Shown: in pieces, positions 1 through 11,974 of the stretch
Layout: every line of letters begins with the position of its first letter
How positions within the stretch are numbered: position 1 is the first letter of the stretch
Source of the DNA: Nageia nagi
Lineage: Eukaryota; Pinophyta
Length of the DNA stretch: 64,000 bases
Assembly: GCA_050084985.1 (NCBI GenBank)
Contig: JBITNC010000001.1
Location: 194,308,001 to 194,372,000, forward strand
Direction of reading: 5' to 3'
Notes under the pieces: generated by a model
Database searches by the model: none
Told to the model about the DNA's origin: nothing
The model's input: the letters and a program-made list of their open reading frames with translations, nothing else
Made by a program: the position numbers and the translations under genes

Positions 1-92
1 ATGGGAGCCAAGGAAGGCTCACATCTCCACCAAGGAGAAATGCATGGTTGTTGGAGTAGACATAGAGGGATTAAGAGATCTCACATTCTGAA

Positions 93-308
93 ATGAGAAG
101 AAGGAAAATGTGCTTTATCTGTAGAGGATCATGGGAGCTAGGCCATCGCTGCAATGGGAAGGTGCAGCTCAATTATGTAGAGGTAGTGGATATGGAGGAA
201 CCTGAATCAGATCTGTGGAGCATTTTAGAATTTATGGAAGAGTTTTCCACTCATGGCACCTTGGCCACCATTAGTGGAGCACCCCATTACCCCACATTGC
301 GCATTTAG
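93..308 (+). pseudogene. gag zinc-knuckle fragment of element A
   Basis: A short open frame begins with basic residues (RRRK) and a CCHC-like knuckle, CFICRGSWELGHRC, as in the C-terminal nucleocapsid part of gypsy Gag, which binds the element's RNA. Spacing between the second Cys and the His is longer than in classic CX2CX4HX4C but matches plant gypsy Gags with an inserted GH.C. An acidic stretch follows. The frame ends at 308 and the protease resumes in another register about 20 bases on, so the Gag-Pol frame is broken. The ATG at 93 is just the first in the frame; the true start lies upstream. Confidence 0.65.
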
Positions 309-329
309 GGAAGAGCTTTAGGAGAAGAA

Positions 330-689
330 GTGACTATTCTTATCGATGGAGGGGCATCTCACAACTTCTTTGATGCTTTTTTTGCTATTGAGAAAGGAGT
401 AAGGATGGACATTTTTGAAGGATTCAATGTGGCCAATGCTAATGGCCAGATCTCATTTTGCAATAAGGTGATTAGACAACTTCTAGTTGAGACCAATAAT
501 TACTCCATGAGAAGTGATTTCTATGTATATCCCATGGGAGGGACCTTGCACATGGTCTTTGGAATTCAATGGCTGAAACCTTTGGGGGAGATTAGGACAA
601 ATTATGACACCTTGGAAATGAAGTTCCTAGCAAATGGAAAGGAGGTCATCATGAGAGGATTGCAAGGTAGCAATAGGGCCACTTCATAA
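330..689 (+). pseudogene. retropepsin-like aspartic protease of element A
   Basis: The translation has ILIDGGASHNFFD near its start, the active-site region of plant gypsy proteases, with Gly where Ser or Thr is usual after the catalytic Asp. Later it has YVYPMGG and the VFGIQWLKPLG segment typical of the C-terminal half of these proteases. The protease would cleave the Gag-Pol polyprotein. The same domain, more decayed, recurs at 58990-59400 with a very similar FEGF.V.N.NG stretch, so the two elements are related. It is open for about 120 codons but has no downstream polymerase, so it is a relic. Confidence 0.8.
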
Positions 690-1362
690 GCCCATTGATT
701 AGAAGTAATAGAAGATCCAAAGTAGCAATATCAAATCATTCCTCACATCCCAAATAGAACTACCATGCAAGACATCACCCAGTCCCAAGTTAACATGCCC
801 ACATTTACTCAACCACTAATGGATTGCTTAAGAGTGTTCTTTTTTTGGATAATAAGTTGGAGGTTGATTGAATATTATAAACAAGTGATAATACTTGCTA
901 GTCAGATTTACTTCTATTTGGCATATATGTCCTTGTTACAAGTATATTGCTACAAATTATTTTGGGACAAATTGTCCATCATCTTGCTTAAAATGAGAAA
1001 TAGAGGGATTGGAGATTTGGTATTACTTCATCATACTTTTCCTTGTGAACCACTAAGCCACTTAGACCATTGGGATGCTAGGATGAATGTATTCATGCTT
1101 GCTAAAATTACAAATTCTCCCTCCCATCATGTGATGCAATCCTGGATAGAAGATAACCCACTAGAACTCCTTGATTTCATTTAGGACTTGGATGTTGGGT
1201 TATGGAGCTATGAAGGTAGAAATTTTGGCCATCACTTGCAGTAGAAAATCAAAACTCTTTCTTCTTGTTCTTTCATCTGCATTACAGCTTTTCAGTATGG
1301 GAAAGAGAAGGGCCAATTTATCTTGAGTTGCTTGGGGACAAGCAATTCAGGAAGGGGAGACT
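690..1362 (+). other. decayed 3' internal region of element A
   Basis: No reverse transcriptase or integrase motif could be read here. An open frame at 765-1184 has no recognised domain and starts in low-complexity hydrophobic sequence, so it is not called as a gene. The stretch ends in a purine-rich tract directly before the LTR start, as expected of a polypurine tract. Confidence 0.5.
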
Positions 1363-2417
1363 TGTAATGTCCCCAAATTTGTAAAACATCCACTTTATCT
1401 CCTCTTGGAGTGTGATGTTCATGGTAAAGGAGGAGAAACCAAAAATAAATTAATTTAGGAGTATTTTATTAATATTTTACATTTATTTCTGTAACCAAGG
1501 CTAAAGAGACCCTTGAGCCACTCACCCTTGGATTTTATTTAATTAATCTAGCTCAATTATTTGTAATTAATGCAATATTAGTCTCTCATAATGGGATGTT
1601 GCATTTATGAGCCATTGATCTAATAATTTGGCATCTCTAGGTAATAATTATGGGACATTAGATGATTTAATTTATCATGCCAAGACACCAAAAGAGGGAT
1701 GTTACACTTTGGGTGATTCCAAGGTATGAGAGATCTTATTATAAAAGGAGATGGGATGCATCATTTAGGGGATGCTAAAAGATCATCAGAGTTTATCTCT
1801 TTCCAAGGGTTAGCAGCTAGTGGAGTTGTAGCTTTCTAGCTAGCTTAGTGGGAGAGCTCGAGCCAGTGTGGAGGAGTTCTTACCTAAGCTAGGATAGTAG
1901 CTCGAGCCAGTGAGGTAGAGTTACTGGAATAGTTCAAGCTAGTGTGGTGGAGCTATTCCATCCCTAATCTAGATCCAACTAGTGGGGCAGATCTAGATCC
2001 AGCCAGTGTAGCCATATTCCAGATCTAGATCTAACCTACCAAATCAGTGTGAGGAGGCATGTCCTAGATCTAGACCAATCAAATCAGTGTGAGGAGGCTC
2101 ATACAGCATTGGGGAGAAGAGATTGAAGAACTTGTAGGGCTAGATCATCCAAATCTACTTTATGAGGGCAAATGTCCCCCTTATTGAGCATTTGGGTATT
2201 TTTCCTTGAGTATTATACTTGTTCATTTGGGACATCCTAGCTCTTAAAGAATAAAATTTATTTCTGGCTTTATTTCTTATTCAATTCCTAGATCTAATTT
2301 GAATTGAGCTAGATAGAAAATATAAAAATATATATAAATTCCTAAGTAGTGATATTTCAATTTTGGAATATTACACTTTAACAAAAATTGCATTTTGTGA
2401 GTTTTGGGGATATTACA
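1363..2417 (+). repeat. 3' LTR of element A
   Basis: It begins TGTAATGTCCCC and ends GGGGATATTACA, near-perfect inverted termini of 12 bases with TG...CA ends. A polypurine tract precedes the start. The interior holds a TATAAAAGG-like box near 1740 and GC-richer repeats of the form agccagtgtggaggag at 1860-2110. No second copy is in the window, so the border rests on the terminal inverted repeat. Confidence 0.8.
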
Positions 2418-2690
2418 GTGAACTCTCACTAGCCATATCATTGGCCATCGATGATCATACATTTGTATGTCCATTATCCAAAGATATTATGCTTTATATG
2501 GGTTCAAAGCAAAAACCATGTGAAAATATAACAAAATGTATCATCCATTAGAGATGATCCAATGTCAACAAATTCTTCATAACTATATTGCCAATTGATC
2601 TTTTATGTGAGTGAACTCTCACTAGCTGTATCTTTGGACATTAGCGATCATGCATTTTTATGTCCATGATCTGAAGACATTAGACTATCA
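2418..2690. repeat. short direct repeat next to the LTR
   Basis: A segment starting gtgaactctcactagc occurs at 2418-2490 and again at 2611-2686, with similar following text (cgatgatcatacatttgtatgtcc against gcgatcatgcatttttatgtcc). The first copy abuts the end of LTR A. The pair may belong to the end of the minus-strand gypsy element to the right. Confidence 0.6.
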
Positions 2691-2829
2691 AAATTTTCTT
2701 TTTCTTTTTTCTTTTTGCATGCCATTAACATCATGTTGATATTCAAGCACACCATCAATATCATGTTTTGCAAAAATCCACACATAAAACAAAAGGGAAT
2801 TATGCCCCTATGTTATATATGAATTATTT

Positions 2830-3870
2830 TATAGAAGCATAGAGCTATGCTTTTCAAGCATCAAAACACTTGGGATGGATGGAATTGAAGGTTTTTGGTT
2901 CTTCCTTGCCATCCAAAGTTGATAACTTATATGCTCCTGATCCTATGGCATCAACAACAACATATGGGCTGAACCAATTAGGTTCAAATTTTCCTTTAGC
3001 CTCCTAATTTGCTATTATTTTGTTGATATTCTCTTTTAAGACTACATCAGCTATTTTGAACTCCTTAGCTTTTATATTCTTTCCAAATGCTCTCTTAAGT
3101 TTGGCATGGTAGACCTTTTGATGTTTAATAGCTCTAATTCTTTTTTCATCTAACATCTCTAGCTACTGCAATTTTACTTTTCTTGCACTTTCATCTAGAA
3201 TATCACCTTGTAAAGAGATTCTAAGAAAAGAATCTCTAATTCAAGTGGAAAAATGGCCTCCTATCCATATACCAATGAAAAGGGGGTTTCCCTTGTGGTT
3301 GTTCAGACACTAGTTCTGTAGGCCCATAATGTATATGGTAATTAGTCATGCTAATCTCTTTTGTACTTATCCCATGTTTTAGCAAGAATACTCTTAAGTA
3401 TCTTATTTGTTGCTTCAACTTGCCCATTACCTTGAGGTTAGTAAACTGAAGAAAAGGTTTGTGTAATGTGAAACTTTTTACAAAATGTTTGCATATCCTT
3501 TCCCTTAAGATTTGGATCATTATCCATGATCAACCTTTATGGCACACCAAATCTAGTGATGATGTATTATGTAAGGAATGCAATAATATTTTCTTATGTC
3601 ACTAAATTCATGGGGATAGATTTTTTCCACTTGATAGTATATTCTTTAGTTGTGATGACAAATTTTTGTCCTTATCTAGAATGAGAATTAATCATGCTAA
3701 TCAAATCTATGCCCCAGGTAGCAAAGGGCCATGGAGAAATAATGGAATTGAGTTCTTGAGTGGGATGTTTTTCTAAGTTTACATGATTTTGGCATGGCAC
3801 ACATAATTTCATATGAGTTTGATAATATTCTTCCATAGTGGTCCAATAGTACCCTATTCTCAAGATCTTT
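2830..3870 (-). pseudogene. integrase of element B
   Basis: From the right, GYYWTTMEEYYQ followed by C.PCQNH is the zinc-binding and early core region (open at 3863-3672), with SPWPFATWGIDLI marking the first catalytic Asp. NGQVEATNK near 3440-3402 carries the late catalytic Glu of the D,D-35-E core. The C-terminal part (3200-2830) reads GKFEPNW, PYVV and STLDG, the usual beta-barrel region. The enzyme joins element cDNA to host DNA. Several stops and frame changes separate these blocks. Confidence 0.8.
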
Positions 3871-4109
3871 GTATAAAGAGCTTTAGCATGAAAATGGCCA
3901 CCACATAATCCATCATGAGCTTGCTCTAAAGCAGTAGCTATCTCATCCTATGTTAAAAATCTCAAAAAACCACCATCAAAGGATATTATATATAAAATAT
4001 TACCAATTATAACATATTTCATATCAATCCTTCTCAATCTTAGTCTATCATTCTTAGTATAACTACAAGGAACACTTTAGTACTTTAAGTAGGTATAGAT
4101 ATCAAAATA

Positions 4110-4620
4110 CTAGTCTTGAAAAGCATCATCATTGGAAATAAGACAAGAAAAAATAGAATGAATATGAGTTGTGTAATATGGATAACTTAACTTACAAATA
4201 GTGAGAATGGTCTCCTCATCTTCAAGCTCAATTGGTAGCAAAGATGCTATGCTTACCATAGCATCTGCATATCTATTATTAATCCTAGGAATGGTCTCAA
4301 TACTATACCTATCAAACCTATCTAACAACTCAATCACAACCACTCTATAAGGCCTTAGCTTATCATATTTGGTATAATAAGGATTCTTCACTTAGTTGAT
4401 AATAAGCTATGAGTCCCCATAAATTTCTATGTCTACAATTCTCAGTTCTAAAGTCACATTCAATCCTAGTATCAAAGCTCCATACTCAGCCATATTATTA
4501 GTGCATTTGAAATCCAATTTATAGGTAATAGGAATTACTTGATTGGTAGGATATATAAAAATAATACCTTCCCCTACTCTTTGAATGCATCTAGAACCAT
4601 TAAAATATAAGGTCTAGACT
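4110..4620 (-). pseudogene. second (archaeal-type) RNase H of element B
   Basis: Blocks YFNGSRC, CTNNMAEYGALI and IEIYGDS.LIIN.V can be read in order with stops between, followed by a 93-codon open stretch with NRYADAMVSIASLLPIE. Asp in FNGS, Glu in AEY and Asp in YGDS are the expected catalytic acids. Plant Tat gypsy elements carry such an extra RNase H between the first RNase H and integrase. It would degrade RNA in the RNA:DNA hybrid. Stops at the Gln codons show decay. Confidence 0.7.
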
Positions 4621-4789
4621 ACAAGCTCATCCTTTAGAAGACAAATATAATCATTAGGGATGCAGATCTCTTGAAAGTCACATAGCTAGTGCCTTATTGA
4701 TAGGTCATTAGGACATTAGCACCATGGATCCTCTTGAAAAAGATCAAGAAATTATTCATGGATCACCTCCTTGCCTTCTAGAGGGGAAT

Positions 4790-5960
4790 CTGCTATTAGA
4801 TTTATAATGGCCTATCCTTTAATAGATTTTTTCTTTACCAAATTAATACCAAATTCCTGCAATAACATTAGCCACTTTACAAATCTACTAAATAAGTGTT
4901 GTTTACACATAATATATTTTAAAGGATCAATAGGACTAACAATATATGTGGTGCAATATAATAAGAAATGCCTTAATTTTTTAGTGGTAAATATCATAGC
5001 AAAGCAAATATTCTCTAGAGGGGTGTACCTTGTCTCATAATCAACCAATGTCTTACTTAGATAATAGATAGCCCTTTCTTTTTTATTTTTAGTTTTTTGA
5101 CACAACATGGTTCCTATGGCATACAAGGAGGCTGAAATATACAAGTAAGTAGGTTGGAAAATATACATGAGAACAAGGATAGGAGGGTTAAGAAAATATT
5201 ACTTGATATTTTCAAATGCTTTTTGGCAATTCACATCCCATGCAAACTTGACATTCTTCTTAAGTAAGTGAGTGAATGGTATACACTTGTCCCCTAGTTG
5301 TGAGATGAACCTCCTAATTGAATTTATCTTTCATTTAAGACTTCTAAGTTATTTCCATTTTCTAGGGGGATGCATGTCAATAATGGCTTTTACTTTCTTA
5401 GGATCTACTTCAATTCTTCTATTTGAAATCATGAACCCTAACAATTTTTTGAAAGTAACACCAAATGCACTTTTTGAAGGTTTAAGTCTTAGGTTATACC
5501 TTTACAAAATGTTAAATACCTCTTCAAGGGATTGGAGATGGTATTGACCTTGCTTTGATTTGATAAGAATGTCATCAACATAAACCTCCACTATTTTATG
5601 AATATGCTTATAGAACATACTGACCATGGCTCTTTGATATGTAGCACCTTCATTTTTTAGTCCAAAAGGCATAAGCTTCTAACAAAAATTGCCCTAAGGG
5701 GTTGTGAAAGAAATTTTATGTTGATTAATAAGATTAATTAAGATTTGATTGTAACAAAAAAAACCATCCATCAATGACAACATATCATGACTAGCTATGC
5801 TAGAAACAATCATATCAATATTTGGTAATGAAAAATCATTAAGATAAACATTGTTAATATCATAAAACTTGATACATACCCATATTTCACCAATTAGTTT
5901 AGTAATAGGAACAATGTTTGATAGCCACTTAGAATAATCAATAGGCTCTATAAATTCTAA
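4790..5960 (-). pseudogene. reverse transcriptase and first RNase H of element B
   Basis: On the minus strand SFTTPQGNFC, LMPFGLKNEGATYQRAM and VEVYVDDILIKS form the RT palm; the YVDD catalytic box is at 5589-5571 and is intact. Downstream, RRIEVDPKKVKAI leads into the RT connection region and an open frame at 5168-4812 with SLYAIGTMLCQ, IYYLSKTL and TRYTPLE, typical of gypsy RNase H. Many stops lie between, so no product is expected. Confidence 0.85.
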
Positions 5961-7129
5961 TTACAAGTATTTTTCAATCTCTTTTTTGACTAACAAGGCA
6001 TTAAAAGATGCATTTTTCTAGGATTTTGTTTAATTCATTTGGCATTTGCTTTTAATGGAAAATTATGCATAATAAATAAAGGATATAACCCATGCATATA
6101 ATCATAAGACCAAGGAAACTTTTTAGAATATCTGATGAATTTAGATTTGTACCTTTCTTACTTGAAAGAGGCTAGGGTTATTTCAATTTGAAGCAATCTC
6201 TCCTTATCTATAGTGTTGATGTTAATGTTTAGCAATTCTTAGTGAGATCCTTATTTATTGGTAATAATAATGGCAAATACTCCATAGTAAGATCAATAAT
6301 CTCAGCTTCTTCTAAGGGCTAAACGTGTAATACATCATGAAAATTAACCTCTTGGTAAAAGTAAGCATATTCATGAAGCATATAAGAGTCATGATATTTT
6401 TCATTAGACTTGGGCAATTCTAAATGTGGCCCCAACTATTCAAGCAAATCATAATTAGTACTAAAACAATCAAAGGAAAGAGGTAAGCTATGATCAATCC
6501 ACATATCTTCATCAATTTCATTAGCTAATTCTATCATATTAGATATTTTAACAAATTGTATGGGACCCCATTTTTGTTTGACCTATCCATCACTACCTAT
6601 ACCTATCTTAGTAAGCTATGTTTTTGGAAAAAAAAAAAACTAGACATACCTTTCTTAGTTTTACCTAAACCTACTACCTTATACTTGTAATTATTAACCA
6701 TATATTTTTGAACAAAAGTAGAAGAAAAGATTTTACCTAATTCAAAATATGCAAGTACATCATCTTTAGAAGACTAGTTCATCATTTCAGATAGAACATA
6801 GCTGGAAGGATCATTAGCATCATCATCTATATGATGTTGGTGCCCTGTATATAGAATAACATGATGTTGATGGCCTAAAACAACCAATATGTAAGGCCAT
6901 CCCAAGTATTTACTGGATGCAAATAAGTCTTTATCATCTATTTTGTAAGTGCCCATACCTATTTCTATGATTTATACTTATTTTTGTATGTTTTCCCATG
7001 GTGTGGGATCATTCAAGTGTTCTATTTTGAAAAGTGGTGGAACCAAGGCCATCTTCTTAAATTCAACAACATTACACAGTGTATAGAGCATACGATCAAC
7101 TAAGATTGTATGTATTTCTCCTTGGAATT

Positions 7130-7440
7130 CAAATTTCAACCTACTATGTAATGTAGAAGGAAAAATTTCTATATCATGGATTCAAGGTCTTCCTAAAAGC
7201 ATGTTATAAGAAAAATTGGAATCAACTACTTAAAATTTTGCTAGAATATTTCTAAGTCCTATGGTAATCATGATGGTAACTATGCCTAGTGGTTTCTTAG
7301 AAGAACTATCATAGGCTCTAATTTTGAAAGTAGCTTCTTCTAATGGGGGAATGGTTACACCTTTTTTGTGTAATTGAGTCAAAAATAGTTAGAACATACA
7401 TTCATAGCTGAACCATTATCTACCATGGTCCTTTTGACTT
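7130..7440 (-). pseudogene. aspartic protease of element B
   Basis: The minus strand reads TMVDNGSAMNVCS at about 7430-7390, the Asp-x-Gly active site of Tat-type proteases, followed by broken sequence. It would process Gag-Pol. Confidence is moderate because only the active-site block is clear. Confidence 0.6.
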
Positions 7441-7739
7441 CCCATTCATCTACCATAGGGGTGATATATAAAGCTACACACTCATTTAGTAGTTCTTGAT
7501 TGAGTATTTCAGACTTATGAAAGGAGATAGTGTCACTTTACCTAATAGTTTGGAGCTGTTTAGAAAATGTAGCCATTGAAATGTTAGTAGGAATAGTTTC
7601 ATTCTTAAATAAAGTATATAAAACATCCATATGGGCTTAATAAGTAGAAATGAGATCATACAAGCTAATCTTGGCTAGTGTATTTTTCAATTGATCAATC
7701 ATACTATAAACTTTAAGATCAGGTGAGATACTTGCTCAA

Positions 7740-8740
7740 TGGTAACTAGATTTGGAATATTATGTGGACATCCTCTTCACAAGTTAGCACAAACCTCTTT
7801 GACTATTGTGACCACATTGATGACATCTCCTTGTTTAGAAAGACATTCATCAATCTTGTACCTTCCTTGTTCTATGAGGGCTGTGATAGCTGCTTCCAAT
7901 ATTTTGCAAAAGTTTGTAGCATGCCCTTTTCATTGATGATGAGCACAATATGCCTCAAAGTGTCCCAAAGGGGTATCATCATCAATGTTTTTAGGTGGGT
8001 TTAGGAGTCCTTCCTTCATTAAGTCCCTCAAAATAATTCTTGGTGGAAATGGATATGTGTAGTTGGTCTCTTTTGAGGAAGTAGATCTTTGTGCCTTTGG
8101 ACGAGTCTTAGGTTTATCTATCATATTAACTAGTTTCTCCTCTTTCTTGGTGTATGATTTCCTATTATCTTTGGAAAAATGGTTATATGTATATTTAAAC
8201 TCTCCTATAGATAATAAAACTTTCTCTTTTTGAACTAATTGTTGAACTAGAGTACTAAAACCAACATCCTTAGCAATAGAAGCATGCAATTGAAGTAGAG
8301 TAATAATAGATTCACAAAATATGCCACAAATATCAGATTCATCTAATTTAACTTAAGTAGTTTTCCATACCTTTTTGAAGCATAAGACATACTTTTATAT
8401 GGTTTCATTACTTGCTTGATGAAGTACACATAATTATGATATATTACCTTATTCTTTAATATTATGCTTATATTAACCCATAAATATTTGAAATAAGGTT
8501 TTGATGGAATCAATAGAATTACTAGGAAGAGAGTAGAACCACTTTGTAGAATCACCTTTCAAATTACTTGGGAAGAATTTATCTATTAACCTCACATCTA
8601 AACCTAGTTTTAATCCTGAAAGCTAATGAGATGTTGCTTGGGATCTTGTTCATCATTGAACATCTTGCACTTGTAGGTTTTATGATTGGGTGGTAGGGGA
8701 AAATTATAGATGTAATCCCTCAAGGGTGAAATAAAAATGC
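7740..8740 (-). pseudogene. gag of element B
   Basis: An open stretch at 8289-7930 (about 119 codons) ends with DLMKEGLLNPPK and TPLGHFEAYCAHH, the segment before the Gag cleavage region in Tat-like elements (usual form KEGL..PP...YC.YH). Upstream, FPSNLKG.STKWFYSLP at about 8580-8500 matches the retrotransposon gag capsid domain. Gag forms the virus-like particle. Stops interrupt the capsid part. Confidence 0.75.
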
Positions 8741-8899
8741 CATAATAATCATTAGGATAATATGGTGCATTATTAGATGAATCTCCTAGATTAGTTGATT
8801 TAGAACCTAGATTGTTGTTTGCAATAATCTCTCTTCATAAATCTAGAATATTCATGATCAGAGCCTAAAGCATGTTTGTGAGTTGATCCATATTAATAC

Positions 8900-9640
8900 T
8901 ATTGGCATCCTAAAGATAAAAATATATGATGTTGGTGGCTTGATCCTCATAAGAAGGGTTATCATGATCTCACCTCTAGGGTAAGATAAATTAAGCAATC
9001 AGGTTCACCAAATGTAGTAGCTAAATAATGCAATTAATGCAAATGAGGTTGATTAATGCAATATTGCTCTACTTTATAAATATTGATGCATATATCAAAA
9101 ATATGGCAATAACATGTAATAGGAATGCAACATTATTTACTTAAATTCTATATTCATTTTGTTAATCTAAAAATGCATAAAGGATAGAGCATACATTTAT
9201 CAATAAGCACACCATCGATGCCCTAGAATTGGCACATCATTAGCACTATAGGATGAGTGAAATTACAAATACAAACAAGAATGTAGCGATGAACAAATTA
9301 GTGAGTAATCAAATGATGAACATACATGTGAACTTACAAGATAGTAGAAGCACAATATAGATAGAAAAACCAAGTTGCAATCCTTCAAATGATCTTCAAT
9401 TGGTAATCCTTGTATTAGCTTGAAATGATTATTATCCCATGATACACTCATCCTCTATATATCATCAAATAAAACCTTTATATATGATACAAGTTTACAT
9501 GAATTTGATATTTTGACCCCTTGTACAATACAAGGGTCAAATACATGGCCTACATCTCTTTTATACATTTTTAATCCTTTTTTACATAATAGTCTATTAA
9601 GGGATTAAAATGATTTATTAAATACATAAAAGTTCATTTT
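8900..9640. other. non-coding end of element B
   Basis: AT-rich sequence without a recognised coding block. It lies where the 5' LTR and leader of minus-strand element B should be. A palindrome-like ccccttgtacaatacaagggtc at 9517-9538 is the only local structure noticed. Confidence 0.4.
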
Positions 9641-9649
9641 GATGTGTCT

Positions 9650-10420
9650 ACACTATTAATGAAGATCAAGTGGATCCAATAGATTCAAAAGATCTAGAGA
9701 TTTATAACTACAAAAATGAATTGATAACCTTAATTATTTTTTATACAGTATTAGATGAAGTATTTCTTATGATCTCAAATGCAAATTTTGCAAAAGAGGC
9801 TTAGGATCAACTTAAGTAAATTTATCTTGGGTAAAAGTTTTCTAAAAGGTCCATCATTCTCCAATACATTCTTCAAACTTGTCAAGGGGAGGATGAGAGT
9901 GTAGCAATATTTTTCACTAAGATCATTGATGTTAGGACCCAACTTGTTAATTTCAACTATAATTGGATCAATGATGAATTCATGGTATTCATAATCCTTT
10001 AAAGACTCTTATCCAAGTTTAGTCACTTTGTGATTGTTATTGAGACTAGCCTAGATGATGAAGAGGAACCCTTCTCTTTGGAGAATCTCTAAAATCATAT
10101 TAAAGCATGAAGAAACCATCAACATGAAAGCTTTTGGGTCTACTCCAAAGGATCATAATGTTGCTTTAGGAGCAACCAAGCCTCACGTCAAAAAGAAGCA
10201 TCATAAGATGTCTTCTTATTATCATAAAAATGGTAGGAAAGGTGGTAAAAAACATCATGAGGGTAATAAAAAATCAAACAATTCCAATGGAAATGCCAAG
10301 TTTGATGGGAGATGTAATTTTTTGTTATTTATGCCACAAAAAGTCTCATTTATTTAAGAATAATAAAGAAGAAAATGGAAAAGGGAAATTAAAATCAAAC
10401 AAAGGAAATTAAAATAATAA
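9650..10420 (+). pseudogene. gag of element C
   Basis: The translation gives a UBN2-type copia Gag: DPIDSKDLEIYN, GEDESVAIFFTKI, VRTQLV, NWINDEFMVFIIL and DDEEEPFSLENL, each matching element D's gag at 13480-13980. Stops replace Gln codons kept in D, for example TAA at 9817-9819 and 10000-10002. The C-terminus is basic and Lys/His-rich and ends before a recognisable knuckle. Confidence 0.8.
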
Positions 10421-10448
10421 AAGTACTTATGTTTGTGGCCTTTACTCC

Positions 10449-10670
10449 ATGTCTCACTTTTTTTCAAATGATTGGATAGTAGATACAAGATGCACTAGTC
10501 ATATGTATTTTGAAAAATATAAGTTTCAAAATTTTCACAAACACAAGAAGGATGGGGTAGTGATTGGCGACAACTCTATGCTTGAGGTTCATGGGATTGG
10601 AAGCACTTTGATACATGGTAAAGTGATTGAGAATGTAATATATATATATATATATATATATAAAAGCTAA
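10449..10670 (+). pseudogene. copia protease of element C, with an (AT)n insertion
   Basis: DWIVDTRCTSHMYF is the copia protease active site, where Asp-Ser-Gly is usual and Asp-Thr-Arg stands here, so the site is damaged. FQNFHKHKK and VVIGDNSMLEVHG.G follow as in the family. The frame runs into an (AT)n tract at about 10638-10661 and then stops. Confidence 0.75.
10637..10662. repeat. (AT)n microsatellite inside the protease region
   Basis: A run of about 12 alternating TA units replaces the coding text that in element D reads as the end of the protease. It arose by slippage in the decaying copy. Confidence 0.9.
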
Positions 10671-10859
10671 GAATGAATCTACTTTAAATATTTCAAATGG
10701 CAAGAAAATTATTCTCCTTTGAGTTTACCTTTAACTCTTGGAGTCTAAAGAAGGGTTTAGGCATTTTTGGTGAAAGGTTCTCTCAAAAATGATCTCTACA
10801 TAGTTGATCAAGAGACTAGAAAAATATGCCTAGTTACAAATGTTTGATTTAAAGGAAAC

Positions 10860-11462
10860 CTTTGGCATCAAACATTAGGTAATATCAATCACAAAAAACA
10901 TTCAAATCATGAAAAGTCAAAATATTGTGAAAGGATTTCCTTCAATATCACATACCATTGGCATTTGTGAGAGTTGCATCATAGGGAAGATGAAAAGGTA
11001 AAAGTTTGAGAAGGATAAAGAAACAAGGGAAACTCAACTTCTCCAATTGATTCATTCAAATTAGATGGATCCATTTCAAGCCAAATCTTTTAGAGGAGAA
11101 TCTTATGTTCTTACTTTTATAAATGATTTTAGTAGGATGATTGTTGATTATCTACTTTAGGATAAAGATCGAACCTTTGATATATTCAAAGATTATAAGG
11201 CCTTGGTTGAAAATTAAACCAACCTTAAACTCAAGATGCTATGATCAAATAATAGTGGTGAGAATATTTGCAATGAGTTTAATAAATTTTATGCAAGGAA
11301 TGGAATCAAAAGATAATTTACAATCCCTTATACCCCACAACAAAATGGTGTTGTTGAAAGGAAGAATAGGACCATTATGGAAATGGCTAGATGCATATTG
11401 GAAAATCATACTAAGTTTTTATGGGGTGAAGTAATGAGCACAACTATATACACCTTGAATAG
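10860..11462 (+). pseudogene. GAG-pre-integrase and integrase start of element C
   Basis: LWHQTLGNINHK (HxxLGH-like zinc motif, His replaced by Asn in LGN) is followed by broken copies of the integrase core; DNA at 11317-11400 matches TPQQN.V.ERKNRTIMEMA as in element D. The reading frame shifts several times. The stretch ends at TIYTLNR, exactly where element D is inserted; the next residues of the same protein are read at 18405 onward. Confidence 0.75.
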
Positions 11463-11960
11463 AGTTGGAATGTATAATGCATTATTCTAAAGGTTTGTAT
11501 TAATCCTCTTTGTAGGTTCACTAATACTTAAGGGTATCATTAAATACCTTAAGTATATAAGTGAATATGATAATGTAACTTGTCCTACACTCCATGTCAT
11601 TAGCATGCCCCTTGGGTAAAAGGATGTTCATATCATGCTTTTGTACATTGGATAAAAGGGTGATCCAAAGAAGGATTTTGGACTGTAAATAGAATGCTCC
11701 CTCTTTAGATCATACAACAATTGTGGAGTAAAGTTATGCTAGAGGATAGTGCTTAGGAGTTGAGATTAGGAGGATTGTAAGAGAGTTGTATTTGTGATTG
11801 AAGTAAAGATCTAGTTAGTGGATGTACTCCTAGTTGGAGGAACCACTCACATCTTGTGTTGTGTTGTGAGATTGCTTTGTGAGTTTTCTAGATGTGAATT
11901 ATGAACTTTCATATGATCTTGGGAGTTTAGAGTTGTTCATGTTATAGTTCAATTCTCTCA
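11463..11960 (+). repeat. 5' LTR of element D
   Basis: It aligns end to end with 17905-18404 with scattered substitutions. Its first bases agttggaatg correspond to tgttagaatg in the other copy, so the TG start has mutated. It ends ...ctctca, followed two bases later by the primer-binding site. A tgtaaatagaatgctccc segment near 11683 is the likely promoter region by position. Confidence 0.9.
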
Positions 11961-11962
11961 TA

Positions 11963-11974
11963 TGGTATCAAAGC
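11963..11974 (+). promoter_or_regulatory. primer-binding site of element D
   Basis: TGGTATCAAAGC lies two bases after the 5' LTR. It matches the plant initiator-Met tRNA 3' end complement (TGGTATCAGAGC) at 11 of 12 positions and would prime minus-strand DNA synthesis. Confidence 0.85.

Larger units (their letters stand above)
1..2417 (+). mobile_element. Ty3/gypsy LTR retrotransposon A, 3' part (5' end outside window)
   Basis: A gag zinc knuckle, then an aspartic protease, a decayed tail, a purine-rich tract (ggaaggggaga, 1350-1360) and a 3' LTR follow in order on the plus strand. No reverse transcriptase or integrase lies between protease and LTR, so either pol was deleted or this is a gag-protease-only element like the one at 56425-61680. 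The 5' LTR and start of gag lie left of the window. The gypsy assignment rests on the protease motif and the gag-protease order. Confidence 0.8.
2700..9640 (-). mobile_element. Ty3/gypsy retrotransposon B, Tat/Athila-like, decayed
   Basis: Read on the minus strand the order is gag (about 8740-7740), protease (about 7440), RT (about 5960-5330), RNase H (about 5170-4790), a second RNase H (about 4620-4110) and integrase (about 3870-2830). RT before integrase defines gypsy; an extra RNase H before integrase is a Tat-lineage hallmark. Dozens of stops and frameshifts break it. The 5960-7130 stretch is the protease-RT spacer and holds no recognised domain. LTRs could not be paired by eye; 8900-9640 and 2700-2830 are probable terminal sequence. 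Confidence 0.8.
9645..11462 (+). mobile_element. Ty1/copia retrotransposon C, 5' half (split by element D)
   Basis: Gag, protease, GAG-pre-integrase and integrase blocks run left to right and stop inside integrase at 11462, where element D begins. The integrase frame resumes at 18405 after element D, with the intervening target duplication aatag/aacag. The 5' LTR and leader are missing; the sequence starts inside gag at about 9645. Integrase before RT defines copia. It belongs to the same broad family as D because gag and integrase align codon by codon. Confidence 0.85.

Noticed and set aside
765-1184. Novel 139-residue protein after the protease
   Set aside because: No domain, hydrophobic low-complexity start, and it lies in the decayed interior of element A.
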